A stretch of DNA of 64,000 nt from Candidatus Competibacteraceae bacterium (GCA_003989075.1 RXIX01000005.1:1-64000), one strand, 5' to 3'; shown: positions 28,196-38,998, counted from the first letter of the stretch. Notes: a model not told the origin generated them from the letters alone. Translations and numbers: made by a program.

Positions 28196-30235
28196 TCAGT
28201 CGCCCGCCGCCGCGACCCGGTTACGACCGGTGGCCTTGGCTCGGTACAGCGCGGCATCGGCGCGGCGCAACAGATCCTCGCCGCTCTCGCTCCTGTTGAG
28301 TTCGGCCACGCCCAAGCTGGCGCTGATCGCGCCGACTGGCGGTATCGGCTGATCGGCGATCAACTGCCGCATCTTCTCGGCCAGCGCAACCGCCGCGTTC
28401 AGGCGCAACGGGGTGAGGATGACAAACTCCTCGCCGCCCCAGCGCGCCAGGGTGTCGGAGGCACGTAAATGTCTGGTGACGGTCTGGGCGACGCTGGTGA
28501 GCACCTGATCGCCGATGATGTGACCGTGCTTGTCGTTGATATGCTTGAAATGATCCAGGTCAAACAGAATCAGTGCCAGCGGCTGATGATAGCGATGGCA
28601 GCGCTCGACCTCGCTGTGCAGCAGGGCGTCGAATTTGCGGCGATTCCACAGCCCGGTCAGCTTGTCGGTGTCAGCCAGGCATTCCAGTTCGGCCAGTGCC
28701 CTGGTCAGCCGTGCATTAGCTTCGCGCAAGTCGTGTTGGGTCAGCTGCAATGCGCGGTGCTGCTGCTGGCGTTGCAGCGCCTCGGCCAGGGTGTCGGCAG
28801 CCAGCTTGAGCAGAGCCAGTTCCTGCTCGCTCCACAAACGGGGGGCACGCACGGCGTCATAACCGGAAAAACCCAGCAGCACACCGCCTGCCAGCAGCGG
28901 ATACATCACCAGTGATTGAATGCCCTGTTCCGCCAGCAGTGGACGTGCCAAAGCATGCTCCGGCGGCATATCGTCCAGGTTGCGCAGCAGGTACATCTCG
29001 CCGCGCTGAAACCGGTCGATCAAGCCAGGAAAGGTGTCGAAGGGGACATTCTGCAACTGGTTAATCTGTGCCGTGATCCCGGGCGCGCACCATTCGTAGC
29101 GGTCGTTCCATTCGTGGCGCTGCCAGTCGTTATCGAAGACATAGACCCGGTCGGCGCCGGAATAGTCGCCCAGCAGCACCAGCATGTCGCGGATGGCCTG
29201 ATCCAGTTGCTCCAGCGGCGCCTGCGCCAGACGGGTGGTGATCAGGGTAGCGGAGCGATAGAAGCGGTTATAGGCGTGCAGATCCTGCTCGAACTGATGG
29301 CGCTCGCCCTGCAGTGCGGCAACCAGCAGAGCAATAGCCGTGGTAGTGGTAGTGAACAGCCAGACCAGTTCATAGCCGGGCCGGTGGCCCAGCATCCGAA
29401 AGGGGCCGGCCTGTTGCAGCGCCGCCAGTGCCGCCAATGCCGCCAGCAGCGCCGCCGTCAGCACCACAATCCACAGCGGAAAACGCAGACCGGCCCAAAC
29501 CAGCATCGGGAACAGCAACAGCAGCAGGGTCACGGCGTGATCACCGGTGGCCAGTGGATTGAAAAACACCACTCCACCGCCAGCCACGGTCGCAAGCAGC
29601 AGGATGAACAGTTCGCGGCCCTGTTCGCGCAGCGCCCGGCGCAGCACCGCCCGGTCAAAACCAAGTATCAGCGGTGCGAACAGTAGCGCGCCGACCGTGT
29701 CGCCCAGCCACCAGGTGATCCAGGCTGTCAGGAATAGCGGGCTGGCGATTTCGGTCGCGGGCAGAATAGCCAGCAGGCCGCCGGTAGGTGGAATCGTCAT
29801 CGCCAGCGGTACCATCAGCAGGAAGCCAAACACATCGCGGCGATTATGGAAGCCTGGATCCAGGGGCAGGGCGCGTAGCAGCGCCACAGCCAGCACTGGC
29901 CCGAGGGTATTGCCGATGGCGATCAGTGCCGCCGTACCCAGGCCGTGAAAGCCGGTCGCGGCCATGGCGCCCAGATAAAGACCCGGCCAGTAGCCCAGGC
30001 CCCAGCGCAGCAGTGCGCCAATGGCAATCCCGGTCGGCGGCCAGAACAGCGAGATCGAGTCAAAGGTGTAGCTCATTTCCAGGCCCAGGCGGGCACTCAG
30101 AAAATAAGCCAGCGCCAGAAACAGCAAGCGTGATACCCGTCGGCGCCAAGCCCAATGAGGCGGTTCTGTCGGGTGCTCGGCAACTGGAAGCGTGGCCGGG
30201 GCGTCATCACTCGGTTTTTCGAGCACCACGCTCAC
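28196..30235 (-). CDS. MASE1–GAF–GGDEF diguanylate cyclase
   Basis: 679 residues. An N-terminal MASE1 membrane sensor (about 33-305, eight or so hydrophobic helices, with LFWPPTGIAIGALLRWG) is followed by a GAF-like domain (325-490), a coiled coil, and GGDEF (520-675). The active-site signature is intact as GGEEF (600-604), and an RxxD inhibitory I-site (R591-D594) sits five residues upstream, so both c-di-GMP synthesis and product inhibition are expected. Its 5' end overlaps the lipoprotein gene by 29 bp. Confidence 0.9.
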   Translation of the reverse strand: MSVVLEKPSDDAPATLPVAEHPTEPPHWAWRRRVSRLLFLALAYFLSARLGLEMSYTFDSISLFWPPTGIAIGALLRWGLGYWPGLYLGAMAATGFHGLGTAALIAIGNTLGPVLAVALLRALPLDPGFHNRRDVFGFLLMVPLAMTIPPTGGLLAILPATEIASPLFLTAWITWWLGDTVGALLFAPLILGFDRAVLRRALREQGRELFILLLATVAGGGVVFFNPLATGDHAVTLLLLLFPMLVWAGLRFPLWIVVLTAALLAALAALAALQQAGPFRMLGHRPGYELVWLFTTTTTAIALLVAALQGERHQFEQDLHAYNRFYRSATLITTRLAQAPLEQLDQAIRDMLVLLGDYSGADRVYVFDNDWQRHEWNDRYEWCAPGITAQINQLQNVPFDTFPGLIDRFQRGEMYLLRNLDDMPPEHALARPLLAEQGIQSLVMYPLLAGGVLLGFSGYDAVRAPRLWSEQELALLKLAADTLAEALQRQQQHRALQLTQHDLREANARLTRALAELECLADTDKLTGLWNRRKFDALLHSEVERCHRYHQPLALILFDLDHFKHINDKHGHIIGDQVLTSVAQTVTRHLRASDTLARWGGEEFVILTPLRLNAAVALAEKMRQLIADQPIPPVGAISASLGVAELNRSESGEDLLRRADAALYRAKATGRNRVAAAGD

Positions 30236-30413
30236 CGTTCCAGCCCGGCTCGGCTGTTTCCTGACGTTGCAGGCGTTGTTCGCGCTGCTCCTGCAAATCC
30301 TCCTCGCAGACTTCGTCGCCCTTAATGGTTTTAATCAAGTGGCATTCCCTGGATTCGCAGCCACTCAGACCAAGCCCTATCGCCAGGGCGATCAGGATCG
30401 CGCTACGCTTCAT
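30207..30413 (-). CDS. small lipoprotein of unknown function
   Basis: 68 residues. A signal sequence MKRSAILIALAIGLGL leads to the lipobox LSGC, with Ser-Gly before the lipidated Cys18 and a mature start CESRE. The short mature part is charged and Arg/Glu/Gln-rich and has two further Cys (ECHLIK, DEVCEE) that may form a disulfide. GGAG lies 7 bases before the ATG. It shares 29 bp with the start of the diguanylate cyclase, so the two may be translationally coupled. No known family recognised. Confidence 0.68.
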   Translation of the reverse strand: MKRSAILIALAIGLGLSGCESRECHLIKTIKGDEVCEEDLQEQREQRLQRQETAEPGWNGERGARKTE

Positions 30414-30539
30414 CGGGCTTCTCCGCAAGTAAAGTCAATCGTTTAAGCCACAGGGATGGTTTGCGAAATGTGCACGCACGGCAATTCGTCGAGTATTTTA
30501 TACACCTTCGCGGCGATCCGTGCCTGTGCCCGCACAGGT

Positions 30540-31346
30540 CTATAGCGGTGGCGGTGCGGTCACGATGCGGCTCAGCGCAGCGAATGCCGCCAGATCGAGG
30601 GTTTCCGGGCGCGCGCCAGGGTCAATGCCGGCGGTGCGGATCTGCTCGGCATCCAGCAGACCACGCAGACTGTTACGCAGGGTCTTGCGCCGCTGCGCGA
30701 ACGCCAGCCGTACCACCTCAGCAAAGCGCTGCTCATCGGGTACCGCCACCGGTGATGTTTCACGTGGAACCAGACGCACGACCGCCGACCACACCTTGGG
30801 CGGTGGCTGGAATGCGCCCGGCCCAACCGTGAACAGCGGCTCGACCCGGCAGCGGTACTGCAGCATCACCGACAGCCGGCCATAGGCGTCCTCGCCGGCC
30901 TGGGCGGCCATGCGGTCAACCACGTCCTTTTGCAACATGAAGTGCATGTCGCGCAGATGCCCGGCCTGGTTGAGCAGGTGAAACAGCAGCGGCGTGGAAA
31001 TGTTGTAGGGCAGGTTACCGGCCACCCGCAGCGGCGGGCCGTCGCCGCGCAGCATCGCGAAGTTGAACGTCAGCGCGTCGGCGTGATGCACGCGCAGGAG
31101 GCCACGCCCGGCGCAGCGTGCCCGCAGCGGCTCCAGCAGATCGCGATCCAGTTCGACCACATCCAGACTGCCGGCAGCGTCCAGCAGGGGTCCGCTCAGT
31201 GCGCCCAGTCCAGGGCCGATTTCCACCAGTGGCTCGCCGGGTTGCGGCCGGATTGCCGCGACGATGCGGGTGATGACGTTTGCATCATGCAGAAAGTGCT
31301 GGCCAAAGCGCTTGCGCGGCCGGTGCTGAAGCGGCGCGTTGCTCAT
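30540..31346 (-). CDS. rsmA: 16S rRNA (A1518/A1519-N6)-dimethyltransferase
   Basis: 268 residues (KsgA). KRFGQHFLHDANVI at the N terminus, SAM motif VEIGPGLGALS, acidic VVELDRDL, and catalytic NLPYNIS identify the enzyme that dimethylates two adjacent adenines in 16S helix 45. The start overlaps the surA stop by 4 bp. pdxA, which usually lies between surA and rsmA, is absent. A parS-like site lies inside this coding sequence. Confidence 0.95.
   Translation of the reverse strand: MSNAPLQHRPRKRFGQHFLHDANVITRIVAAIRPQPGEPLVEIGPGLGALSGPLLDAAGSLDVVELDRDLLEPLRARCAGRGLLRVHHADALTFNFAMLRGDGPPLRVAGNLPYNISTPLLFHLLNQAGHLRDMHFMLQKDVVDRMAAQAGEDAYGRLSVMLQYRCRVEPLFTVGPGAFQPPPKVWSAVVRLVPRETSPVAVPDEQRFAEVVRLAFAQRRKTLRNSLRGLLDAEQIRTAGIDPGARPETLDLAAFAALSRIVTAPPPL
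30756..30771. promoter_or_regulatory. parS-like ParB-binding site inside rsmA
   Basis: TGTTTCACGTGGAACC matches the widely conserved 16-bp parS palindrome (TGTTTCACGTGAAACA) at 14 of 16 positions. It is intragenic, which is common for chromosomal parS. Confidence 0.8.
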
Positions 31347-32812
31347 GGTGCCGCAGTGGCCGGCGGCAGGCGGATCTCGACATAGGCTTCATCACGCAGG
31401 CGGCGTAACTGCAGGTCCCACTCTTCATCGGCGCGACGCCGGAACAGCGCTTCACGGATCCGGGCACGCTCGCTGTCGGCGTTCCCCTGGGCCTGGCGGC
31501 GTTCCAGCACCTGGACGATGTGCCAGCCAAACGGCGTCTGAAAAGGTGGGCTGATCTCGCCGGGCTGCAGACGGTCCATTTCCTGCTCGAACTGCGGTAC
31601 CAGCATGCCGGGCATCACCCAGCCCAGATCACCGCCACGCGCACCGGAAGCCTTATCGTCGGAATCGGCGCGGGCGAGGGCAGCGAAGTCAGCCCCCGCC
31701 TTGATGCGCTGGCGCAGTTGTTCGAGCTGCTGGCGGGCTTCGGCGTCGGAACGTTGTCCCGAGGTGGTCAGCAGGATGTGACGGGCGTGGGTCTGGGTTA
31801 CCATCGCGGCGGTCGTGGGCGTGGTGCTGGCCGGTGGCGTGCCCGGGGCAGCGGCGGGACGGGCGGCTGACCCGCCGCCCCGGACTTCGAGCAGCTTGAC
31901 GATGTGAAAGCCGCTCGGGCTGCGAATCAGGCCGCTGGATTGGCCTGGCTGCAGCTTCGGCACCACCTCGGCAAACAGGGTCGGGAGCTGGTCGGCGCTG
32001 CGCCAGCCCAGATCACCGCCCTGCAGTGCCTGCTGATCGGCGGAAACGCTGACCGCCAGCGCCTGAAAATCGCTACCCTGGCGCAAGCGGGCCAGCACGT
32101 CCTCGGCCTGGCGCTTGGCGGTGGCGATCTGCTCGGGCGAGGCGCTTTCCGGAACGGCAATCAGAATCTGGGCGATGTGATACTGGCGGTTCGTGCCGCC
32201 GCCCTCGCCACCCGTGGGCCGGGGGCCCTCGCCACCGGGTGCGCCGCCTGCCCTCATTTCCGGGCTGCCGGCCAGTTGCGCGCGCAGGCTCTCCACGTCC
32301 TGCTCGGAAATTTGGATTTGAGTCTCGACCATCCGCTGCCGCAGGCGCGCGATCAGGATCTCGCGGCGCACATCATCGCGGAACTGGCTAAAGCTGACGC
32401 CGTCCTTCTCGACGCTCTGCTGCAACTGGCTCAGGCTCATGTTGTTGCGCCGCGCCAGATTATCGATAGCGGCATTGAGCGTGGTGTCATCGACGGTGAT
32501 ACCGTTACGTTCGGCGACACGCACCTGCAGCTTGCCCAGGATCAGTCGTTCCAGCACCTGGCGCTCCAGCACCGATTGCGGTGGCAACGCTACCTTTTTC
32601 TGGCGCAACTGCCGCTCGACCGTGGCCATCGCCGCATTGAGTTCGCGGCGGGTGATGACGTCATCGTTGACCACGGCGACGATGGCATCCAGGTTGTTTG
32701 CCGGGCTTTCCGGGCCAGGGCCAAACACCAGTTGCGCACGCGCGGTGGTCGCTGGACCGGCGAGCAGCAGGACCAGCGACAGGGTGAAAAACAGTGTCTT
32801 CAAGCGGGCCAT
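31343..32812 (-). CDS. surA: periplasmic peptidyl-prolyl isomerase/chaperone SurA
   Basis: 489 residues from the ATG at 32812; a TTG at 32833 is the alternative. Signal peptide MARLKTLFFTLSLVLLLAGP with likely cleavage after ARA. The SurA N-terminal chaperone domain (LDAIVAVVNDDVITRREL onward) is followed by two parvulin PPIase domains (about 208-315 and 345-455, each with GGDLGW and a GFHIV/GWHIV strand). Gly- and Pro-rich linkers before each parvulin domain are longer than in E. coli. SurA folds outer-membrane proteins, including LptD, encoded just upstream. Confidence 0.94.
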   Translation of the reverse strand: MARLKTLFFTLSLVLLLAGPATTARAQLVFGPGPESPANNLDAIVAVVNDDVITRRELNAAMATVERQLRQKKVALPPQSVLERQVLERLILGKLQVRVAERNGITVDDTTLNAAIDNLARRNNMSLSQLQQSVEKDGVSFSQFRDDVRREILIARLRQRMVETQIQISEQDVESLRAQLAGSPEMRAGGAPGGEGPRPTGGEGGGTNRQYHIAQILIAVPESASPEQIATAKRQAEDVLARLRQGSDFQALAVSVSADQQALQGGDLGWRSADQLPTLFAEVVPKLQPGQSSGLIRSPSGFHIVKLLEVRGGGSAARPAAAPGTPPASTTPTTAAMVTQTHARHILLTTSGQRSDAEARQQLEQLRQRIKAGADFAALARADSDDKASGARGGDLGWVMPGMLVPQFEQEMDRLQPGEISPPFQTPFGWHIVQVLERRQAQGNADSERARIREALFRRRADEEWDLQLRRLRDEAYVEIRLPPATAAP

Positions 32813-32829
32813 CGTGCAGGTCTCAGTGT

Positions 32830-35127
32830 TCAATAGCGGATTGGTTGGTAGCCGAAAATGGAATTGCTCAACAGGGTTTCCAGGCCACTGCCCAGGCGCG
32901 AGAGGCCTTTCAGCTCCAGCTCAAGGTAGAACGCTGTCTGGGCATCGGTATCCGTAGGGCTGTTACGGTAGTTGCGGGCCACGGCGCGCACCGCCCAGCA
33001 GCAGTCGTCGTATTCAAAACCAGCCAGAGTTTCCAGGTTGCGCGCGACGTTCAATGCCTGATTCCAGCGCGCGATCACCCGCCATTGGGCGCTCAGCGGC
33101 CAGAGCACCGAGACATCCACGGCATGGATCTGATCGTCCAGATTCATATCCGGCTGGTCGCGGTCCAGCAGGTAGGTCAGGTTGAACAGTTGCCGGGGGT
33201 TGGCGTAGTAGCGCAGATCAAAGCCGGTGCGCAGCACGTCGCTGTTATCCGGCTCCAACTGCACGCCACCCTGTATCGACCACCGCGTCGACAGGTTCAG
33301 ACCGGCTTGGGCGATCAGCCCCGAGTTGGCGGCGGTTTCCGGCGGCAGATCCGGCTCCAGGGTCACGCGCCGATCCTCGAAATACTGGATCTGGCCAATG
33401 CTGGCGCGCAGCCGCTCGCGGCCGCTGGGTCCGTCGATCAGGCGGGTGGTCAGCGCTGCGGTCAACTGGTTGGCATCGCCGAGCCGGTCGGCGCCGGTGA
33501 AGCGATTGTGGCGAAACAGCCAGTCGAAATCGCGATCCATCACGCTACTGTCAAACAGCGGAATGTCATTCTGATCACGATAGGGCACATACAGATAGAA
33601 CAGTCGCGGCTCCAGGGTCTGGGTACCGCCATTCACGCCCAGCCAGGCGGCCTGCAGCGGTCGCTCGAAGATCAGTCCGCTGTCCAGGCTGAGAATCGGC
33701 GCGCTGCGCGAGGGCGCATCGTTGGCGTCCGCAGCGGTATCGTTCAGCTGGTAGCCGGTATAGCGGAAGCCAAGCTCGGGCTTGAGATAGCCCCAGGGCT
33801 GTTCCAGCGTCCAGTTCACGCTCGGCCACAGGTCGATCCGGACGCCGGTAACCGCATCGGACTGGTAAAAGTTGACCGCCTCGCCATGCAGCCGGTAGCG
33901 CAGCCCGCTGGCTGCAGTGGCCGGCCAGTCGCCGTTGAACAGCAGTTGCGGCAGCCGTTCATAGGGATTTCCGGAGAGGGCGAACAGCGCCGGATTGAGT
34001 ATCTGGAAACCCTGTACCCGCGCCAGTGCCTGCCAGCCCTCACCGTAATAGCGGGCGTCGAGGTGCCGTTCCAGATAGTTGACGGTGAGAAAATCGAGGT
34101 TGTTGCTCAGATCGTTCAGATAGCTGTCGTCGGAGACGTATTCGTAGCGCAGGTCGGTGTAGGTATTAGGCAGCGGCGCGTCGCGGTCGCTGATCCGGAA
34201 CGAGCCGCGCTCGCCACCGTAGCGGCGGTCATAGGGTATATATTCCAGGCCGATTTGACCGCGCCGGTTGGGTTCCAGGTAGCGGTATTCCAGGCCGAGC
34301 AGAATGCCGCGCTCGGTCATGATCCGGGGCGTGAAGGTCAGGTCGCGGTCGGGCGCGATGTTCCAGTAATACGGCACCGTGATATCAACGCCGGTTTCGC
34401 TGGCGTAGCCCTGACGCGGAAACAGGAAACCGGACTGGCGCGCGTCGCTCAGCGGAAATGACAGGTAGGGAAAGTAGAGCAGCGGCGTATCGCGAAAGGC
34501 CAGCGTGATGTCGTGTGCAGTGCCACGATCGGTGGTTTCATCCAGCAGCAGTTCGTCGGCGCGCAATTCCCAGTCCTCACGGCTACTGCGCGGACAGGTG
34601 GAGTAGGTGGCGTCGTGCAACTGACTGCGGCGCTGGCGTCGATCCACCTGCACGGTCTTGGCCGAGCCTTGGCCGTTGCGCTCGGCCAGATAATAGTCGA
34701 CCTCCTTGAACGAGCCACTCTCGCTGGCCAGATCAATATCTGCTTCCTGGCCGCGCAGCGCCTGGCGCGAATCGCCATAGACAAACCCACCGGTGGCTTG
34801 GGCGCGGTTGGCCTCGCGGTCGACGCTGATGCGCTCGGCGCGCAGTCGCTGCTCGCCACGGGTCAGGTTGACGTTGCCCTCCAGCAGCGACTGCGTGGCG
34901 GAAGACTCGATCTGCTCGGCATCGGCCTGCAGCGGTGCCTGCCCGGCCGGCGGCGTGTCTGGCGTAGCCGGAACGATCTCGCTGGCCAGCACATCGGTTT
35001 CGCAGCGCGCCCAGGGACCGGGCAGATCAGCGGACTGCGCCCACGCGCCGGCCACTGGAAACAGGGCCAGTGCGGCGCCGATGAGAAGCGTGCGGTGATA
35101 CGGCGTCACGGAACGGATTTTACGCAT
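32830..35127 (-). CDS. lptD: LPS-assembly outer-membrane protein LptD
   Basis: 765 residues from the ATG at 35127, giving a signal peptide (RTLLIGAALALFPVAGAWAQ). An N-terminal OstA/LptA-like jellyroll (about 65-210: LEGNVNLTRGEQRLRAERI, YSTCPRSS) precedes the LptD beta-barrel with LYFPYLSFPLSDARQSGFLFP and alternating strands to the C terminus. With LptE it inserts LPS in the outer leaflet. Cys residues at the N-terminal part and the DDCCW pair near the C-terminal region are available for disulfides. The start could be further upstream (35178), but that would approach the divergent amgK start. Confidence 0.92.
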   Translation of the reverse strand: MRKIRSVTPYHRTLLIGAALALFPVAGAWAQSADLPGPWARCETDVLASEIVPATPDTPPAGQAPLQADAEQIESSATQSLLEGNVNLTRGEQRLRAERISVDREANRAQATGGFVYGDSRQALRGQEADIDLASESGSFKEVDYYLAERNGQGSAKTVQVDRRQRRSQLHDATYSTCPRSSREDWELRADELLLDETTDRGTAHDITLAFRDTPLLYFPYLSFPLSDARQSGFLFPRQGYASETGVDITVPYYWNIAPDRDLTFTPRIMTERGILLGLEYRYLEPNRRGQIGLEYIPYDRRYGGERGSFRISDRDAPLPNTYTDLRYEYVSDDSYLNDLSNNLDFLTVNYLERHLDARYYGEGWQALARVQGFQILNPALFALSGNPYERLPQLLFNGDWPATAASGLRYRLHGEAVNFYQSDAVTGVRIDLWPSVNWTLEQPWGYLKPELGFRYTGYQLNDTAADANDAPSRSAPILSLDSGLIFERPLQAAWLGVNGGTQTLEPRLFYLYVPYRDQNDIPLFDSSVMDRDFDWLFRHNRFTGADRLGDANQLTAALTTRLIDGPSGRERLRASIGQIQYFEDRRVTLEPDLPPETAANSGLIAQAGLNLSTRWSIQGGVQLEPDNSDVLRTGFDLRYYANPRQLFNLTYLLDRDQPDMNLDDQIHAVDVSVLWPLSAQWRVIARWNQALNVARNLETLAGFEYDDCCWAVRAVARNYRNSPTDTDAQTAFYLELELKGLSRLGSGLETLLSNSIFGYQPIRY

Positions 35128-35196
35128 GAATGGAAGTGCCCTAACATCGCACACATTGAGGGTTTGCTGCAATCGCACCGGGAGGGCGTGAGTTTC

Positions 35197-36869
<1,673 letters not shown>

Positions 36870-36884
36870 ATACGACATACGATG

Positions 36885-36920
36885 CTGTCATTCCCATTCC
36901 CGGACGAACGGGAATGACAG
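36885..36920. repeat. inverted repeat between murU and phoU
   Basis: CTGTCATTCCC (36885-36895) and GGGAATGACAG (36910-36920) form a perfect 11-bp stem with a 14-nt loop that contains another CCCGG…CGGG-like pairing. It lies between two convergent genes and may be a bidirectional terminator, although T runs are missing; the GTCATTCCC/GGGAATGAC core resembles dispersed REP-like palindromes of several proteobacteria. Confidence 0.7.
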
Positions 36921-36927
36921 CGCGTAT

Positions 36928-37617
36928 CTAAAGCGCGTGGCGGATATCCTGCCCCTCAACGACGTAGATCACATACTCGATGAGATTCTCGGCGTGATCA
37001 GCGACCCGCTTTAATGCCTTCAGCGCCAGCACTACATCGATCACCGTGGAGACCGCCGGTTCGCCGCCCAGGGCATGGGTGCTGAGGGCGCGCAGACTGT
37101 CCTGAAACACTACGTCGACCGGATTCTCGTGACGGCGCAGCAGTTGCCAGGCCTGTTCCGGATCCATGCGTTCCAGAATTGTCAGGGCACTGTTGAGCTG
37201 TTCCAGCGCCACCCGCGCCAGGTGGTCGACGTCAACGGCCATGCCACTGAGCGGCGCATGGCCGCGCTCCTGAATGGCCAGCGTTTTCCCGGCGATGCTC
37301 TTGGCTTCATCGCCGATCCGCTCCAGGTCGGCGACTGCCTTGTTCAGGGACAGCACCATGCGCATGTCGGAGCTCATCGGCTGCCGGCGGGCCAGCAGGC
37401 GCACGCAGAACTGGTCGATATCGCGGTCGCGGCGATTGAGTGCGGCATCACCGGCAATCACCGTCCGCGCAAGCTCGGCATCGCCGTTTTCCAGCGCCTG
37501 CACGGCGAGGCAAACCTGGTGCTCGGCATCGCGGCCCATGTCCAGAACCTGCCTGAGCAGGCCGCTGATTTCCGCATCGAACCGTCTGACGGTGTGCTGG
37601 CTGGTGCTAAAGACCAT
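36928..37617 (-). CDS. phoU: phosphate-signalling protein PhoU
   Basis: 229 residues in two PhoU helical-bundle repeats (about 12-105 and 120-218). FDAEISGLLRQVLDMGRDAE, RDRDIDQFCVRLLARRQPMSSDMR and LERIGDEAKSIA are typical. PhoU links the Pst transporter to the PhoR–PhoB two-component system, shutting off the Pho response when phosphate is ample. No pst or pho genes are adjacent here, so it has been separated from its usual operon. Convergent with murU. Confidence 0.93.
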   Translation of the reverse strand: MVFSTSQHTVRRFDAEISGLLRQVLDMGRDAEHQVCLAVQALENGDAELARTVIAGDAALNRRDRDIDQFCVRLLARRQPMSSDMRMVLSLNKAVADLERIGDEAKSIAGKTLAIQERGHAPLSGMAVDVDHLARVALEQLNSALTILERMDPEQAWQLLRRHENPVDVVFQDSLRALSTHALGGEPAVSTVIDVVLALKALKRVADHAENLIEYVIYVVEGQDIRHAL

Positions 37618-37635
37618 CGGGGCATCGCTCCTGTT

Positions 37636-38433
37636 TTAGGATGTCGGTTCGCTCACAGGTGGCGCGACCGCTTGCGCCGCCACACCGCTGATCCGCGTCA
37701 TGGTGTTCTCGATCCACGTTTCGACCTGCTGGTTCAATTCCTGAGGCCGGCGCCCGGTACTGTCGATCAGCGGCCCGAACACCACGTCGATCGTGCCCGG
37801 CCGCTTGAGAAACCCCTGACGTGGCCAGAATTCGCCGGCGTTCAGGGCCACCGGCAGAATGGGGAAGCCGCTGTGCGCGGCCAGTACCGCGCCGCCCATG
37901 CCATAGCGCTGGCGCACGCCGGGTGCGGTGCGGGTACCCTCGGGAAAGATCAGCACCCACTGTCCCTGCCGCAGATGCTCCGTGCCCTGGCGGATCACCT
38001 GCTTGACCGCCGAGGTGCTGGCAGCACGGTTGATGGCGATCGGCCGCAGCAGCGCCATCGCCCAGCCGAAGAACGGCAGCCAGAGCAGTTCACGCTTGAG
38101 CACCCAGGCCAGCGGCGGCAGATACTGCTGCAGGAAAATGGTTTCCCAGGTCGACTGGTGCTTGGCCATCACGATCACCGGCCGATCGGGAATGTGCTCG
38201 ACGCCGCTGAGCCGGTAATTGATGCCACAGGTGATGCGCAGCCACTCGATATTAAAACGGCTCCAGTACTGGGCGATGCGATAGCGCTGGGTGAAGGGCA
38301 GCGCAAAAGCCAGCACCACCAGCGTCGATATGACACAGGTCGAGAGCAGCAGGCCCAGTGAAAACAGCAGCGAGCGTAACACGCGCACCGGCGTGTGGCG
38401 CAGGGGGGGCAGGGTTTGGGAGGCGTTAGTCAT
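37636..38433 (-). CDS. plsC: 1-acyl-sn-glycerol-3-phosphate acyltransferase
   Basis: 265 residues. One or two N-terminal membrane segments (about 18-50: LLFSLGLLLSTCVISTLVVL), then the acyltransferase motifs KHQSTWET (block I, with Glu where HX4D proteins have Asp, as in this subfamily), block III LIFPEGTRTAPG, and block IV-like PILPVALNAG. Makes phosphatidic acid. The ATG at 38433 overlaps the gmhB stop by 8 bp; plsC ends the glyQ–glyS–gmhB–plsC run known from pseudomonads. Confidence 0.9.
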   Translation of the reverse strand: MTNASQTLPPLRHTPVRVLRSLLFSLGLLLSTCVISTLVVLAFALPFTQRYRIAQYWSRFNIEWLRITCGINYRLSGVEHIPDRPVIVMAKHQSTWETIFLQQYLPPLAWVLKRELLWLPFFGWAMALLRPIAINRAASTSAVKQVIRQGTEHLRQGQWVLIFPEGTRTAPGVRQRYGMGGAVLAAHSGFPILPVALNAGEFWPRQGFLKRPGTIDVVFGPLIDSTGRRPQELNQQVETWIENTMTRISGVAAQAVAPPVSEPTS

Positions 38434-38974
38434 GGTCAGGGAGAGTGAGCAGGTAGTCAGCGACAGCGGCCAGATCAGCGAACACCGCCACGTTGGCGCA
38501 GCTTTCCGCATCCTGGATCAGCGTCTGGGCGCCCTTGCCGGTGCGTACCAGCAGCGGCCAGGCATTGGCGGCCCGGGCGGCACGAATATCACGCACGCTG
38601 TCGCCGACTACCGGCACGCCCTGCAGGCTGCAATTCAGGCGCCGGCCAATCTCCAGCAGCATGCCCGGGTTGGGCTTGCGGTAGGGATTGGATTCGTCGA
38701 TATCCGGGCAGAAGAATACCGCTTCGATCAGGCCGCCGGCTTCCTGAACCATGCGGTGCATCTTGCGGTGGATCAGGTTGAGCGTTTCCAGGTCGAACAG
38801 GCCACGGCTGATGCCGGACTGGTTGGTCGCCACCACGACCCGGTAACCGGCATGGTTGAGCCGGGCGATGGCTTCCAGGCTGCCTGGCAGCGGCAACCAC
38901 TCCTCCGGCGACTTGATGTAGTCGTCGGAGTCATGGTTGATCACACCATCGCGATCCAGGATCAGCAGTTTCAT
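38426..38974 (-). CDS. gmhB: D-glycero-beta-D-manno-heptose-1,7-bisphosphate 7-phosphatase (HAD family)
   Basis: 182 residues. HAD motif I LILDRDGVIN with both catalytic Asp, motif II VATNQSGI, motif III Lys in RKPNPGML, and motif IV VVGDSVRDI. It removes the 7-phosphate in LPS heptose synthesis. The zinc loop of E. coli GmhB (CxH…CxC) is reduced: the first Cys remains in FFCPDIDE, but the CDCRKP cysteines are replaced by NPYRKP. This puts it in the non-zinc variant group or implies a related histidinol-phosphatase-like substrate. Confidence 0.85.
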   Translation of the reverse strand: MKLLILDRDGVINHDSDDYIKSPEEWLPLPGSLEAIARLNHAGYRVVVATNQSGISRGLFDLETLNLIHRKMHRMVQEAGGLIEAVFFCPDIDESNPYRKPNPGMLLEIGRRLNCSLQGVPVVGDSVRDIRAARAANAWPLLVRTGKGAQTLIQDAESCANVAVFADLAAVADYLLTLPDHD

Positions 38975-38998
38975 CGTCGTGTCGTGGACCCGTTAGCG

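Noticed and set aside
30523-30538. Terminator after rsmA (CCTGTGC/GCACAGG)
   Set aside because: The stem has only a 2-nt loop and no T run; chance palindrome more likely.
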